From positions 2,472,501 through 2,536,500 of the forward strand of contig NZ_AP018724.1 of assembly GCF_004001245.1 (NCBI RefSeq): a stretch of 64,000 nt of DNA, read 5' to 3'. Source of the DNA: Sulfurivermis fontis (GTDB lineage: Bacteria; Pseudomonadota; Gammaproteobacteria; Thiohalomonadales; Thiohalomonadaceae). The first letter of the stretch is position 1. Every line of letters starts with the position of its first letter. Below the pieces are notes generated by a model that made no database searches, was not told the origin of the DNA, and saw only the letters and a program-made list of their open reading frames with translations. The position numbers and the translations under genes are program-made. This document shows, piece by piece, positions 16,787 through 26,111 of this stretch.

Positions 16787-18610
16787 ATGAACATGCCGGT
16801 GACTTGTCCTGCCGACGCCACCCCCGCCGCGCTCAGCGGTCTGGGCCGTCCCCTGCATCCCGACCTCGGTGCGGAAGTGCGCGCGATCATCGAACAGGGC
16901 CGTCTGTCCATCCTGTTCCAGCCCATCGTCGCGGTCGGCGAACACACCATCCACGGCTACGAGGCATTGACGCGCGGTCCGTCCGACAGTCCGCTGCACG
17001 CGCCGGTCAGCCTGTTCAATGCCGCCTGCCAGGCCGGCCTGTTGCTGGAGCTGGAGCGCCAGTGTTGGCGCCTGGCCTACGACAACTTCATCGACCTGGG
17101 TCTACCGGGACGCCTGTTCCTCAACACCAGCTCGCGCAGCCTGCTCCAGCCGGGACAGCCGCTGCTGCACGCCCTGGGCGGCGCCGGCAATCCGCAGTTC
17201 CAGCCGGAACGGGTGGTGATCGAGATCACCGAACAATATCCCATCGACGACTTCGCCGCCGTGGTACAGGCGGCGTCCGAATACCGCATCCAGGGCTTCC
17301 AGCTCGCCATCGACGACCTCGGCGCCGGCTACGCCGGTCTGCGCCTGTGGTCCGAGCTGCGCCCCGACTACGTCAAGATCGACAGCCACTTTCTGCAACG
17401 GGTGCACGAAGATGCGGTCAAGCAGGAATTCGTCCGCTCCATCCGCGATATCGCCCTCGGCACCAAGTCGCGCGTCATCGCCGAGGGGATCGAAACCCAC
17501 AACGAATACCAGACCCTGCTGCAGCTGGGCATCGGCCTGGGCCAGGGCTATTTCTTCTCGCGTCCCAAGAGCCGCCCGCCGCTGGAACTGTCGGCGCAGC
17601 CGCCGGACCCGGAGGCCAACGCCAGCCTGCGCCGCCAGCGCCTGTCGGAAACCATCGGCGCCCTGGCGCTCACCGTGCCCACCGTCACGCCGGAGACCAC
17701 CGTGGAAGAGGCGGTAGCGCTGTTGCAGCAATACCCCGAGGTACACACCGTGCCGGTGCTGGTGGAGAACCGCCCCATCGGCGCCCTGCGCCGGCACCGG
17801 CTGATGGAGTTGTACCTGAAGCAATACAGCCGCGAACTCTATGGCCGCCGTCCGGTCACCCGCTTCATGGATCGCCACCCCCTCGTCGTCGAGTACGACC
17901 TGCCGGTGGAGCGCGTCAGCCAGAAGGTCACCAATCAACTCAACTTCGAGATCGAGCACCAGTTCATCATTACCCGCAACGGCAACTACCTCGGCATCGG
18001 ACTGGTACGCGACCTGCTGAAAAAGATCACCGACCTGCAGATCCGCAACGCCCGCTACGCCAATCCCCTCACCCTGCTGCCGGGCAACGTGCCCATCTAT
18101 GAGCACATCGACCGGCTGCTGGAGGAACGGCGCCGCTTCACCGTGTGCTATTGCGACCTGGATCACTTCAAACCCTACAACGACAGCTACGGCTACAGCC
18201 GCGGCGACGAGGTGATCCAAAAGCTGGCGCAGATCCTCTGCGCCCATATCGACGACCAGCGCGATTTCGCCGGCCACATCGGCGGCGACGATTTCATCCT
18301 GGTATTCACCAGCGACGACTGGCAGGAGCGCTGCGAGCACATCCTGCGCCACTTCGAACGCGAGCGCGGCCTGTTCTACAACGAGACCGACCTCGCCCAG
18401 GGCGGCCTCTGGGGCAATGACCGTCAGGGCAACAGCGTGTTCTTCGCCCTGCTGTCCCTGTCCATCGGCGCCGTCATCCCCGACCTCGATCGCTGCCACA
18501 GCCACCACCAGGTCGCCACCCTCGCCACCGAGGCCAAGCGCCAGGCGAAAAAGATCGCCGGCAACAGCCTGTTCATCGATCGCCGCCGCGCCCCCGCCCT
18601 GTTATCCTGA
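16787..18610 (+). CDS. EAL-CBS-GGDEF cyclic di-GMP protein, probably a phosphodiesterase
   Basis: This 607-residue soluble protein has an N-terminal EAL domain with all visible key motifs: EALTR, LNTS, EITE, DDLGAGYAGL, VKID, AEGIET and GQGYF. A CBS pair follows (about 290-420), then a C-terminal GGDEF domain. The GGDEF signature reads GGDDF, and the position of the inhibitory-site RxxD reads DQRD. I therefore expect c-di-GMP hydrolysis, with the GGDEF domain as a GTP-binding or weakly active partner. CBS pairs usually sense adenine nucleotides. ATG 16787 is preferred to GTG 16757. The gene is isolated from its neighbours. Confidence 0.9.
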   Translation: MNMPVTCPADATPAALSGLGRPLHPDLGAEVRAIIEQGRLSILFQPIVAVGEHTIHGYEALTRGPSDSPLHAPVSLFNAACQAGLLLELERQCWRLAYDNFIDLGLPGRLFLNTSSRSLLQPGQPLLHALGGAGNPQFQPERVVIEITEQYPIDDFAAVVQAASEYRIQGFQLAIDDLGAGYAGLRLWSELRPDYVKIDSHFLQRVHEDAVKQEFVRSIRDIALGTKSRVIAEGIETHNEYQTLLQLGIGLGQGYFFSRPKSRPPLELSAQPPDPEANASLRRQRLSETIGALALTVPTVTPETTVEEAVALLQQYPEVHTVPVLVENRPIGALRRHRLMELYLKQYSRELYGRRPVTRFMDRHPLVVEYDLPVERVSQKVTNQLNFEIEHQFIITRNGNYLGIGLVRDLLKKITDLQIRNARYANPLTLLPGNVPIYEHIDRLLEERRRFTVCYCDLDHFKPYNDSYGYSRGDEVIQKLAQILCAHIDDQRDFAGHIGGDDFILVFTSDDWQERCEHILRHFERERGLFYNETDLAQGGLWGNDRQGNSVFFALLSLSIGAVIPDLDRCHSHHQVATLATEAKRQAKKIAGNSLFIDRRRAPALLS

Positions 18611-18765
18611 ACCCACGGACGGCGGCGGCCCGAACCGCCAATGCAAAGAATTGCAAAGCCGGCGCCACATCCTGCGGTGAACTTTTCCATACCCTGCTAC
18701 TCTACTGAGCGTCGGGCCTGGTCCCCGGTACGTTCAACAATACCAATGCAAGGAGACTCGCACTC

Positions 18766-19218
18766 ATGAAGCGCCTCACTATGATCGGATGCGCCTTTGC
18801 CGGCGCACTTGCCAGCACCTTCACCCTGCCGGCCGCGGCCGACGAAACCAATCCCTACATCGTGCACCGCCAGGGCACCTACAAGACCATCAGCGGTCAC
18901 ATGGACTCCCTCAAGGCGATACTGTTCCTCAACCACGAAGCCAAGGATCAGGCCGCCTACCACGCCGAGGCCATCGTCGAGGCCTTCAAGCACATGGGCA
19001 ACGCCTACCCCGCCGGTTCCGACAAGGGCAAGACCAAGGCGCGCGCGGAAATCTGGAGCCAGCCGGACAAGTTCCGCGAGGCCGGCCGCAACTCCTTCGC
19101 CGCCGCCACGGCGCTGGTGGATGCCACGCAGATGGGCGATCAGCAGGAAATGGTCGCGGCGTTCAAGAAGCTGGGCAGCACCTGCAAGGCCTGCCACGAC
19201 GACTTCCGCAAGAAGTAA
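18766..19218 (+). CDS. Cytochrome c' family protein
   Basis: This is a 150-residue secreted haem protein with a signal peptide of about 25 residues ending ...LPAAADE. Its single haem site CKACH lies near the C-terminus (Cys140, Cys143, His144), followed by DDFRKK, the standard cytochrome c' layout. Such proteins fold as four-helix bundles in the periplasm and bind NO or act in electron transfer. An AAGGAGA ribosome site lies about nine bases before the ATG. The cytochrome b561 gene follows after 63 bases, a common pairing. Confidence 0.92.
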   Translation: MKRLTMIGCAFAGALASTFTLPAAADETNPYIVHRQGTYKTISGHMDSLKAILFLNHEAKDQAAYHAEAIVEAFKHMGNAYPAGSDKGKTKARAEIWSQPDKFREAGRNSFAAATALVDATQMGDQQEMVAAFKKLGSTCKACHDDFRKK

Positions 19219-19281
19219 ACCGCCCCCTCCCGGCCTCCCTCACGGTCGTGGGGGAGGTGTACCAAGCTACGAAGCGGTGTC

Positions 19282-19950
19282 ATGAAGCAAACCTGCGATA
19301 TCCCGGTATGGGACCTGCCCACCCGCCTGTTCCACTGGCTGCTGGTGCTGCTGGTGGCCGGCGCCTGGTTCAGCTACAAGTTCGGCGATGTGAATATGAC
19401 CTGGCACAAGTGGAACGGCTACGCCGTGCTCACCCTGCTGCTGTTCCGCCTTGCGTGGGGCATCGTCGGCAGCTCCACCGCCCGCTTCGGCGACTTCGTC
19501 AAGGGACCGTTCACGGTGCTGCGCTATCTGCGCGACGGCGCCCGCGCCCCCAGCCTGGGCCACAACCCCGCCGGCGGCTGGTCGGTGCTGGCCATGCTCA
19601 CCGTGCTCGGCGTCCAGGCCGGCGCCGGCCTGTTCACCAGCGACGACATCCTCGTCTCCGGTCCGCTCAACTTCCTGGTGTCGTCGGCTAGCGCCGACGT
19701 GCTGTCCAGCATCCATCGCCTGGGCTACTACGTCCTGCTCGGCCTGGTGGCGCTGCACCTCGCCGCCCTGGTCTTCCACCGCCTCGCCCACGGCGAGAAT
19801 CTGGTGCGCGCCATGATCACCGGCCGCAAGCACCCGGATCATGTGCCCCCCGGTGCGGCCGCGGTGCTGCGTCCGCTGTGGCTCGCCGCGCTGTGTCTCG
19901 TCCTGGCGGCGCTTGCCGTCTGGTTGGGCATCAACGCCTGGGCCTGGTAA
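19282..19950 (+). CDS. Cytochrome b561-family di-haem membrane protein
   Basis: The 222-residue protein has four main helices and the family phrases VWDLPTRLFHWLLV, HKWNGYAVLTLLLFRLAWG and HRLGYYVLLGLVALHLAALVFHR, with His residues positioned for two b haems. Family members pass electrons between quinone or hydrogenase and periplasmic cytochromes. Lying directly after the cytochrome c' gene, it likely exchanges electrons with it at the membrane. Confidence 0.9.
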   Translation: MKQTCDIPVWDLPTRLFHWLLVLLVAGAWFSYKFGDVNMTWHKWNGYAVLTLLLFRLAWGIVGSSTARFGDFVKGPFTVLRYLRDGARAPSLGHNPAGGWSVLAMLTVLGVQAGAGLFTSDDILVSGPLNFLVSSASADVLSSIHRLGYYVLLGLVALHLAALVFHRLAHGENLVRAMITGRKHPDHVPPGAAAVLRPLWLAALCLVLAALAVWLGINAWAW

Positions 19951-19966
19951 AGCTCCGCTGACGGCC

Positions 19967-20389
19967 ATGCCGCAACACCTGGATCGCTTCATCGCCGCCC
20001 AGGAGGCCGTCTACCCCCAGGTACTGACGGAACTGCGGCGGGGAGAAAAGCGCAGCCACTGGATGTGGTTCATCTTTCCGCAGTACGCCGGCCTTGGCCG
20101 CAGTGAGACGGCGCGCTATTACGCCATCCACAGCCTGGACGCGGCGCGCGCCTACCTGGCCCACCCGTTGCTGGGGCAACGGCTGCGGGAATGCGTGGCT
20201 GTGCTGCTGGAACTGCAAGGCCGCACGGCGGAGGAAATCTTCGGCTATCCCGACGTGCTCAAGCTGCACTCATCGCTGACGCTGTTCGCTGCGGTCAGTG
20301 ACGACGATCTGTTCACCCGTGCGCTGGACAAGTACTACGGCGGTGAACGTGACGCGGCAACTCTGCGGCTGCTCGACAGGCAGCCGTAG
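19967..20389 (+). CDS. DUF1810-family protein
   Basis: This 140-residue cytosolic protein carries the family signature HWMWFIFPQYAGLGRSETARYYAI and continues ALDKYYGGERDAATLRLL. The start MPQHLDRFIAAQE at ATG 19967 matches relatives. DUF1810 proteins are related by fold to calpastatin-named entries, but no function is established. It converges with hrpA 15 bases away. Confidence 0.88.
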   Translation: MPQHLDRFIAAQEAVYPQVLTELRRGEKRSHWMWFIFPQYAGLGRSETARYYAIHSLDAARAYLAHPLLGQRLRECVAVLLELQGRTAEEIFGYPDVLKLHSSLTLFAAVSDDDLFTRALDKYYGGERDAATLRLLDRQP

Positions 20390-20404
20390 GAACGGAGCGC
20401 GCGT

Positions 20405-23400
20405 TCAGCGCCGCTCCTGCCACAACTTTTCCAGCCGCACCACCGACACCGGCTGCACGGTCTTCAGTTCCTGCGCATAGAGCGACACGCGCAATTCCTC
20501 CAACAGCCAGCGGAACTCCTCCTGCGCCGGGGTGAGCGGCCCCTGCGCCATGCGCGCCGCCAGCGGCTGCCACAGCTTGTCCAGCGCCAGGCGGTTTTCC
20601 CGCTCGCGCCCCGGATGGCGGCCGCACTTGTCGAGGCGTGCCTGCACCGCCTTGAGATAGCGCGGATATTGCAGCAGCCAGTCATACGGCGTGTCGCGCA
20701 CGAAGTGGCGCGGCAGCAGTTGCTGCAGATGCGCCTGGATGTCGTTCATCTCCGGCAGCAGGGCCGGGGCGATAACGCCTTTCAGCTTCTTGTTCACCGC
20801 ATGGAAGGCCACCAGCGCTTCACCCAAAGCCGCACACAGACGCTGCCCGGTCTCCAGCAGGCACGCCTCGCCTTCCTGCAAACGCCGGTTGAATTCCTCG
20901 CGCGTGCGCGGCCACGGCGCGCTGCCGAGAAAGGCTTTGCGACAGATGGCACTCACCAACTCGTCCTTCAGTTCCTCGCAGCCGGCGATGGCCGCATAGT
21001 GCAGACACATCGCGGTGATACCGGGCAGGTTCCTGCGCAGGTATTTCACCTTCTCGCGGGCGCGCAGCAGGAACAGGCGCAGCAGGCCATCGCGCTGCGC
21101 GGCCTGCGCCGCCGCCTCCGACTCGAACAGGCGGATGGCTACACTCTCGCCCTGGTCCACCAGCGCCGGCCACGCGCGCAGGGTCAGGCCGTGGCGCTTG
21201 ACCTCGATGCTGGCGGGCAGGGCATCGAAGTCCCAGTCGCTGAGGCCGTCGCGCTCCAGCGTGGTTTCCGCTTTCTGCGGCACCGCCTGGGTCAGCGTAT
21301 GGCGCACCTTGCCGGACAGCTCGCCTTGCAGCACGGCCAGGTCACGCCCCTCGCCCAGCACCTTGCCGCGCTCGTCCACCACGCGGTAGTTCATGCGCAG
21401 GTGCGGCGGCAGTTCCTGCTCCTGCCAGGACTCGGGCGGGATCTCGATGCCGCTCATGCGTTTCAGTTGCTGCGCCACCGCCTCCAGCAACAGGCCCTCA
21501 CCCGGCCGCAACACCCCCAGCAACGCTTCGGCGAAATTCACTGCCGGAACGAAGTTACGGCGCAGCGATTTGGGCAGCGTCTTGATCAGCGCAATCAGCT
21601 TGTCCTTGAGCAGGCCCGGCACCAGCCAGTCGAAGGGCTGGGTGTTCACCTGCGTCAGCGCGGCGAGCGGGATGATCGCCGTGACGCCGTCGGCCGGATG
21701 GCCCGGCTCGAAGTGGTAATCCAGCTTCACGGCGAGGTCGCCGCAGCGCAGCACGTCGGGGAACTGGTTTTCCGTCACCGCACCGGCCGCGTGCTGCATC
21801 AGCGCCTCGCGGGTGAGGAACAGCAATTGTGGATTTTCGCGCTCGGCCTCCGCGCGCCACTTTTCAAAACTCTTGCCGCTGTAGATGCCCGCCGGCAGGC
21901 GCGCATCGTAGAAGTCGAACAGCACCTGTTCGTCCACCAGGATGTCGCGCTTGCGCGCCTTGGCCTCCAGTTCCTCCACCTCCGCCACCAGCTGACGGTT
22001 GTGGACAAAGAACGGCGCCCGGGTCTGGAAATCCCCTTCCACCAGCGCATGGCGTATGAACAGCTCGCGCGCGAGCTTCGGATCGATGGGGCCGTAATTG
22101 ACGCGGCGCTTCTCGACGATGGGCAGGCCGTACAGCGTTACGCGCTCGTAGGCGGACACCTGCGCGCTCTTCTTCTCCCAGTGCGGTTCGAAATAGTTGC
22201 GCTTGACCAGGTGGCGGGCCAGCGGCTCCAGCCACTCCGGTTCGATGGCCGCCACGCCGCGCGCGTAGAGTTTCGTCGTTTCCACCAGTTCCGCAGCCAT
22301 AATCCACTTCGGCGGCTTCTTGAACTGGGAGGAACCGGGGAAGACGTTGAGCTTGATGTTGCGCGCGCCGAGAAACTGCTTGTCCTCGCCCTTGAGCGCC
22401 ACGTTGCCGAGCAGGCCGCTGAGCAGGGCGCGGTGGATGGCGCCGTAGTCAGCCGGCTGTTCGTTGATGCGCAGTTTGAGTTCATTCACCAGCGCCATGA
22501 GCTGGCCGTGGATGTCGTGCCACTCGCGCAGGCGCACGTAGGACAGGAACTCGGCGCGGCATAACGCGCGCAGCTTGCTCTGCGACAGGTGGCGCGCCTT
22601 TTCATGGTAGTAGTCCCACAGCTTGAGCCAGGCGAGGAAATCCGACTTCTGCTCCGGATCGCTGAAGCGGGCGTGTTTCTGATCGGCCTGCTGCTGCGCC
22701 TCCAGCGGACGCTCGCGCGGGTCCTGCACGGTGAGCGCGCTGGCGATGATCATCACCTCGTGCAGGCTGCCCTCGCGCTCGGCGGCCAGCAGCATGCGGC
22801 CGAGGCGCGGGTCGAGCGGCAGGCGCGCCAGCTGGCGGCCGAGGTCGGTGAGGCGGCGCCGGCTGTCCATGGCACCCAGTTCGTGCAGCAACTGGAAGCC
22901 GTCGCCGATGGCGCGGCTGTCCGGCGGGTCGGGGAAAGGAAAGTCCTCCACGTCACCCAGGCCCAGCGCGCCCATCTGCAGGATCACCGCCGCCAGATTG
23001 GTGCGCCGGATCTCCGGGTCGGTGTAGAGCGGGCGGCCGCGGAAGTCCTCTTCGCTGTACAGGCGGATGCACACGCCGGCGGCGACGCGACCGCAGCGGC
23101 CGGCGCGCTGGTTGGCCGCGGCCTGCGACACCGGCTCGATGGGCAGGCGCTGCACCTTGGTGCGCGGGCTGTAGCGGCTGATGCGCGCCAGGCCGGAATC
23201 GATGACATAGCGGATGCCGGGCACGGTGAGCGAGGTTTCCGCCACGTTGGTGGCGAGCACGATGCGCCGCCCGCCGTGGGGCTGGAACACCTTGTCCTGC
23301 TCGGCGGCGGACAGGCGGCCGAACAGCGGCACCACCTCGGTGTGCGGCAAACGATGTTTACGCAGCACCTCGGCCATCTCGCGGATCTCGCGCTCGCCGG

Positions 23401-24307
23401 GCAGGAATACCAGCACGTCACCCAACGGATTGATGGCGCCCACCTCGTCGATGGCCTCAGTGATCGCCTGCGGCAGGTCGCGGTCGCGGCTGTCCTCGTC
23501 CGCGTCGGGCGTACCGTCCTCCGCCACCACCGGGCGATAGCGCACCTCCACCGGATAGGTGCGCCCCGATACCTCCAGTACCGGCGCACCGCCGAAGAAA
23601 TCGGCGAAACGCTCGGTGTTGATGGTGGCCGAGGTGATGATCAGTTTCAGGTCGGGGCGGCGCGGCAACAGCTGTTTCAGGTAGCCGAGCAGGAAATCGA
23701 TGTTGAGGCTGCGCTCGTGGGCCTCGTCGATGATGATCGTGTCGTAGGCCAGCAGGTCGCGGTCGCCCTGCACCTCGGCGAGCAGGATGCCGTCGGTCAT
23801 CAGCTTGATATAGCTCTGCGGCGAGGTGCGGTCGGTGAAGCGCACCTTGTAGCCCACCGCCTGCCCCAGCGGCGTCTTCAGCTCCTCGGCGATGCGCGTC
23901 GCCACCGAACGGGCGGCGATGCGCCGCGGCTGGGTGTGGCCGATGAGGCCGGTCACGCCGCGGCCCAGTTCCAGGCAGATCTTGGGCAGCTGGGTGGTCT
24001 TGCCGGAGCCGGTCTCGCCTGCGATCACCACCACCTGATGCGCGGCGATGGCCGCCGCGATGTCGGCACGCCGGGCGCTGACCGGCAGTTCCTCCGGATA
24101 GCTGATGGCTGGCCGCTGGTCGGCGCGCTGCTGCGCACGGGCGCACGCAATCTGCACGGCCGCTTCCAGCTCGGCCAAGCCGCGGTCATACGGCTTGCCC
24201 TCGCGCGCGCGGCGGCGCAGGCCGTGCAGACGGCGCAACAGCTCGGCACGGTCAGTGAGCATGCACTTACTGATGGCGGAATGGAGTTGTTCGAAAGATG
24301 TGGACAC
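20405..24307 (-). CDS. hrpA: ATP-dependent RNA helicase HrpA (DEAH box)
   Basis: The 1300-residue length equals that of E. coli HrpA. Motifs are Walker A GETGSGKTT (97-105), DEAH (194-197), SAT (226-228) and motif VI QRAGRCGR (400-407). Winged-helix, ratchet, OB-type and long HrpA-specific C-terminal regions follow (to 1300). HrpA unwinds RNA, acts in mRNA processing and rescues collided ribosomes in E. coli. The gene is monocistronic, divergent from the CsgG-like gene at 24413. Two large open frames antisense to it are codon-bias shadows. Confidence 0.96.
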   Translation of the reverse strand: MSTSFEQLHSAISKCMLTDRAELLRRLHGLRRRAREGKPYDRGLAELEAAVQIACARAQQRADQRPAISYPEELPVSARRADIAAAIAAHQVVVIAGETGSGKTTQLPKICLELGRGVTGLIGHTQPRRIAARSVATRIAEELKTPLGQAVGYKVRFTDRTSPQSYIKLMTDGILLAEVQGDRDLLAYDTIIIDEAHERSLNIDFLLGYLKQLLPRRPDLKLIITSATINTERFADFFGGAPVLEVSGRTYPVEVRYRPVVAEDGTPDADEDSRDRDLPQAITEAIDEVGAINPLGDVLVFLPGEREIREMAEVLRKHRLPHTEVVPLFGRLSAAEQDKVFQPHGGRRIVLATNVAETSLTVPGIRYVIDSGLARISRYSPRTKVQRLPIEPVSQAAANQRAGRCGRVAAGVCIRLYSEEDFRGRPLYTDPEIRRTNLAAVILQMGALGLGDVEDFPFPDPPDSRAIGDGFQLLHELGAMDSRRRLTDLGRQLARLPLDPRLGRMLLAAEREGSLHEVMIIASALTVQDPRERPLEAQQQADQKHARFSDPEQKSDFLAWLKLWDYYHEKARHLSQSKLRALCRAEFLSYVRLREWHDIHGQLMALVNELKLRINEQPADYGAIHRALLSGLLGNVALKGEDKQFLGARNIKLNVFPGSSQFKKPPKWIMAAELVETTKLYARGVAAIEPEWLEPLARHLVKRNYFEPHWEKKSAQVSAYERVTLYGLPIVEKRRVNYGPIDPKLARELFIRHALVEGDFQTRAPFFVHNRQLVAEVEELEAKARKRDILVDEQVLFDFYDARLPAGIYSGKSFEKWRAEAERENPQLLFLTREALMQHAAGAVTENQFPDVLRCGDLAVKLDYHFEPGHPADGVTAIIPLAALTQVNTQPFDWLVPGLLKDKLIALIKTLPKSLRRNFVPAVNFAEALLGVLRPGEGLLLEAVAQQLKRMSGIEIPPESWQEQELPPHLRMNYRVVDERGKVLGEGRDLAVLQGELSGKVRHTLTQAVPQKAETTLERDGLSDWDFDALPASIEVKRHGLTLRAWPALVDQGESVAIRLFESEAAAQAAQRDGLLRLFLLRAREKVKYLRRNLPGITAMCLHYAAIAGCEELKDELVSAICRKAFLGSAPWPRTREEFNRRLQEGEACLLETGQRLCAALGEALVAFHAVNKKLKGVIAPALLPEMNDIQAHLQQLLPRHFVRDTPYDWLLQYPRYLKAVQARLDKCGRHPGRERENRLALDKLWQPLAARMAQGPLTPAQEEFRWLLEELRVSLYAQELKTVQPVSVVRLEKLWQERR

Positions 24308-24412
24308 GGCGACAGTCGGTGACGGGCAGGCGGGCTATTGTAACCACTGGCCGCCAGCGATGGCGCTATATATAGTTGTATCCCGCTTGCATCACCTGCC
24401 AAGGAGCCTGTC

Positions 24413-25081
24413 ATGTTCACCCGCCTGCATACCTTTTTCCTCCTGTCCCTCGCCGCCGCCCTGCTCGTCGGATGCAGCTCCGCCCAGGTGGTCAGCAGCA
24501 GCAACGGCCCCACCATCAGCCAGGCCCGCGCCGAACCGGCCATGGGGGTAAAGAAGCGCGTGGCGGTGAAGGCCTTCGAATACAAGGCGGCCAAGGGTGG
24601 CTACGGCGACGTCGGCCACGGCCTGTCGCAGATGCTCACCGACGCCCTGTTCAACTCCAACGCCTTCATCGTGCTGGAGCGCGAACGGTTGGAGGAGGTA
24701 ATGCAGGAGCAGAACCTGGGCGACACCGGCCGCTTCAAGCAGGAAACCGTGGCGCCCAAGGGTGAGCTGGAAGGCGCCGAGCTGCTGATCTACGGTTCTG
24801 TCACCGAATTCGAACCCAACTGTCGCGGCGGCTCGCTGCTGCTCATCGGCGCCAAGGAGGCCTGCGTCGCCATCAACATCCGTATCGTCGACGCCGCCAC
24901 CGGCCGCGTGGTCAATGCCACCACCGTGGAAGGCACCTCCGGCAGCGCCGGTGTCGGCCTGATTTTCACCACCAGCCCGCTGCCCGTGGGCCTCGGCGCC
25001 TGGGCCAAGTCGCCCATGGAAAAGGCCATGCGCCAGTGCATCGAGGCGGCGGTCAATCACATCGTCGCCACCAAGCTGTAG
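24413..25081 (+). CDS. CsgG/HfaB-like outer-membrane lipoprotein 1
   Basis: This is a 222-residue precursor with a lipoprotein signal whose lipobox LLVGC puts the lipidated Cys at about residue 21. The mature part has CsgG-family features: KKRVAVKAFEYKAAKGGYGDVGHGLSQMLTDALFNSNAFIVLERERLEEVMQEQ in sequence order, then DAATGRVVNATTVEG. CsgG forms the curli secretion pore, but no csgA, B, E or F is nearby, so a curli role is not implied. A paralogue follows at 25210. Confidence 0.88.
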   Translation: MFTRLHTFFLLSLAAALLVGCSSAQVVSSSNGPTISQARAEPAMGVKKRVAVKAFEYKAAKGGYGDVGHGLSQMLTDALFNSNAFIVLERERLEEVMQEQNLGDTGRFKQETVAPKGELEGAELLIYGSVTEFEPNCRGGSLLLIGAKEACVAINIRIVDAATGRVVNATTVEGTSGSAGVGLIFTTSPLPVGLGAWAKSPMEKAMRQCIEAAVNHIVATKL

Positions 25082-25093
25082 ACGAAAGACTGA

Positions 25094-25198
25094 ATCCGCG
25101 GATGAACGCCAATCAACGCAAATAGCCAATCCGGGCCGACTGGCAGGCTCATGACGGCTGCCGGTGCAATATGCGTCCATGCGCGTTCATTTGCGGAC
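25094..25198. repeat. Degenerate inverted repeat between the two CsgG-like genes
   Basis: TCCGCGGATGAACGC at 25095 pairs with GCGTTCATTTGCGGA at 25183 (13 of 15 positions complementary). Partial repeats such as AACGCCAATCAACGCAAA lie inside. The pattern matches the common bacterial intergenic units of the CCGCAGATGAACGC type. It occupies the space before the second gene, whose ATG at 25210 lies just past it, and could form a stem in the transcript. Confidence 0.6.
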
Positions 25199-25209
25199 CG
25201 CTATCTCCC

Positions 25210-26019
25210 ATGAGCCCTTGCATCCGCTTGTGCGTTTTACTGTGTGCCGTGCTGCTCGCCGGGTGCAGTTCCACCGCCGACGTCACCCGCGGCGGCGGCC
25301 TCGGCATCGCCGAGGTACAGGCGGAGGCCTACGACGGCCCCAAGGCACGCATCGCCGTGGGGCGCATCGTCGACAAGACCAGCGGCAAGAATTCCCTGCC
25401 CGCCCAACTCGGTCTGCTGCTGGGTAACGATCAGCAACTGTCCGCCGACGAGTTCCTCGGCGGCATCCGCGACCTGCTCACTACCGCCGTGTTCCAGTCC
25501 GGCCGCTACATCGTGCTGGAGCGCGAGCACCTCAAGGACGTGATGACGGAGCAGGAATTCGCCACCTCGCGCCGAGCCGGCGACACCACGCCCCTGCCGC
25601 TGGACCAACTCGAAGGCGTGGACCTGCTGCTGGTCGGCGCCCTCACCGGCTTCGATGCCGGCGAGAGCGGCGGCATCGCCTTCCCCATTCCGATCCCGCT
25701 GGGCAATGATCACCGCAACTGGGGAGTGGTGGACCTGGAAGTACGCACCGCCGCCGCCACCCTCGATCTGCACGTCATCGATGTCGCCACCGGCCGCATC
25801 GTCGCCGCCATCGCCGTGGAGGGCAAGGCGCGCAAGTTCGGCGCCGCCTGGGCCGGGGTGTTTTCCGCCAACCACGGCTATCTGCGCCTGCCCGGCCTGC
25901 TCAGCGTGTTCGAGAACACGCCGGTGGAAAAGGCCCTCGGTGACATGGTGGACGCGGCCGTCGCCGCGCTGGTGGAAAAAACTCCGCCCGAGTACTACCG
26001 CGAACCTGCCGCCCCCTGA
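25210..26019 (+). CDS. CsgG/HfaB-like outer-membrane lipoprotein 2
   Basis: A 269-residue paralogue of the preceding gene. The signal peptide has lipobox LLAGC (MSPCIRLCVLLCAVLLAGCS). It shares the ARIAVGRIVDKTSG, LTTAVFQSGRYIVLEREHLKDVMTEQEF and IDVATGRIVAAIAVEG segments. ATG 25210 is chosen because an upstream in-frame start at 25171 would add residues coded by the preceding repeat and place the signal peptide too far in. The two proteins may form a mixed assembly in the outer membrane; cargo is unknown. Confidence 0.88.
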   Translation: MSPCIRLCVLLCAVLLAGCSSTADVTRGGGLGIAEVQAEAYDGPKARIAVGRIVDKTSGKNSLPAQLGLLLGNDQQLSADEFLGGIRDLLTTAVFQSGRYIVLEREHLKDVMTEQEFATSRRAGDTTPLPLDQLEGVDLLLVGALTGFDAGESGGIAFPIPIPLGNDHRNWGVVDLEVRTAAATLDLHVIDVATGRIVAAIAVEGKARKFGAAWAGVFSANHGYLRLPGLLSVFENTPVEKALGDMVDAAVAALVEKTPPEYYREPAAP

Positions 26020-26111
26020 TCCCGGTTTGCCCATCCCCCCACAGCGGTATATGCTGCCCCGTAGCGCGCACCAAGACGCGGGTAATTGCAAAATAATCGG
26101 AGGGAGAGAGC

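Noticed and set aside
20615-24322. Two long + strand open frames opposite hrpA
   Set aside because: They lie antisense to a full-length HrpA with all helicase motifs. Their composition is that of shadows and no domain is recognisable.
24413-26019. Curli secretion locus
   Set aside because: Two CsgG-like lipoproteins are present, but none of csgA, csgB, csgE or csgF is nearby, so a curli assignment is not supported.
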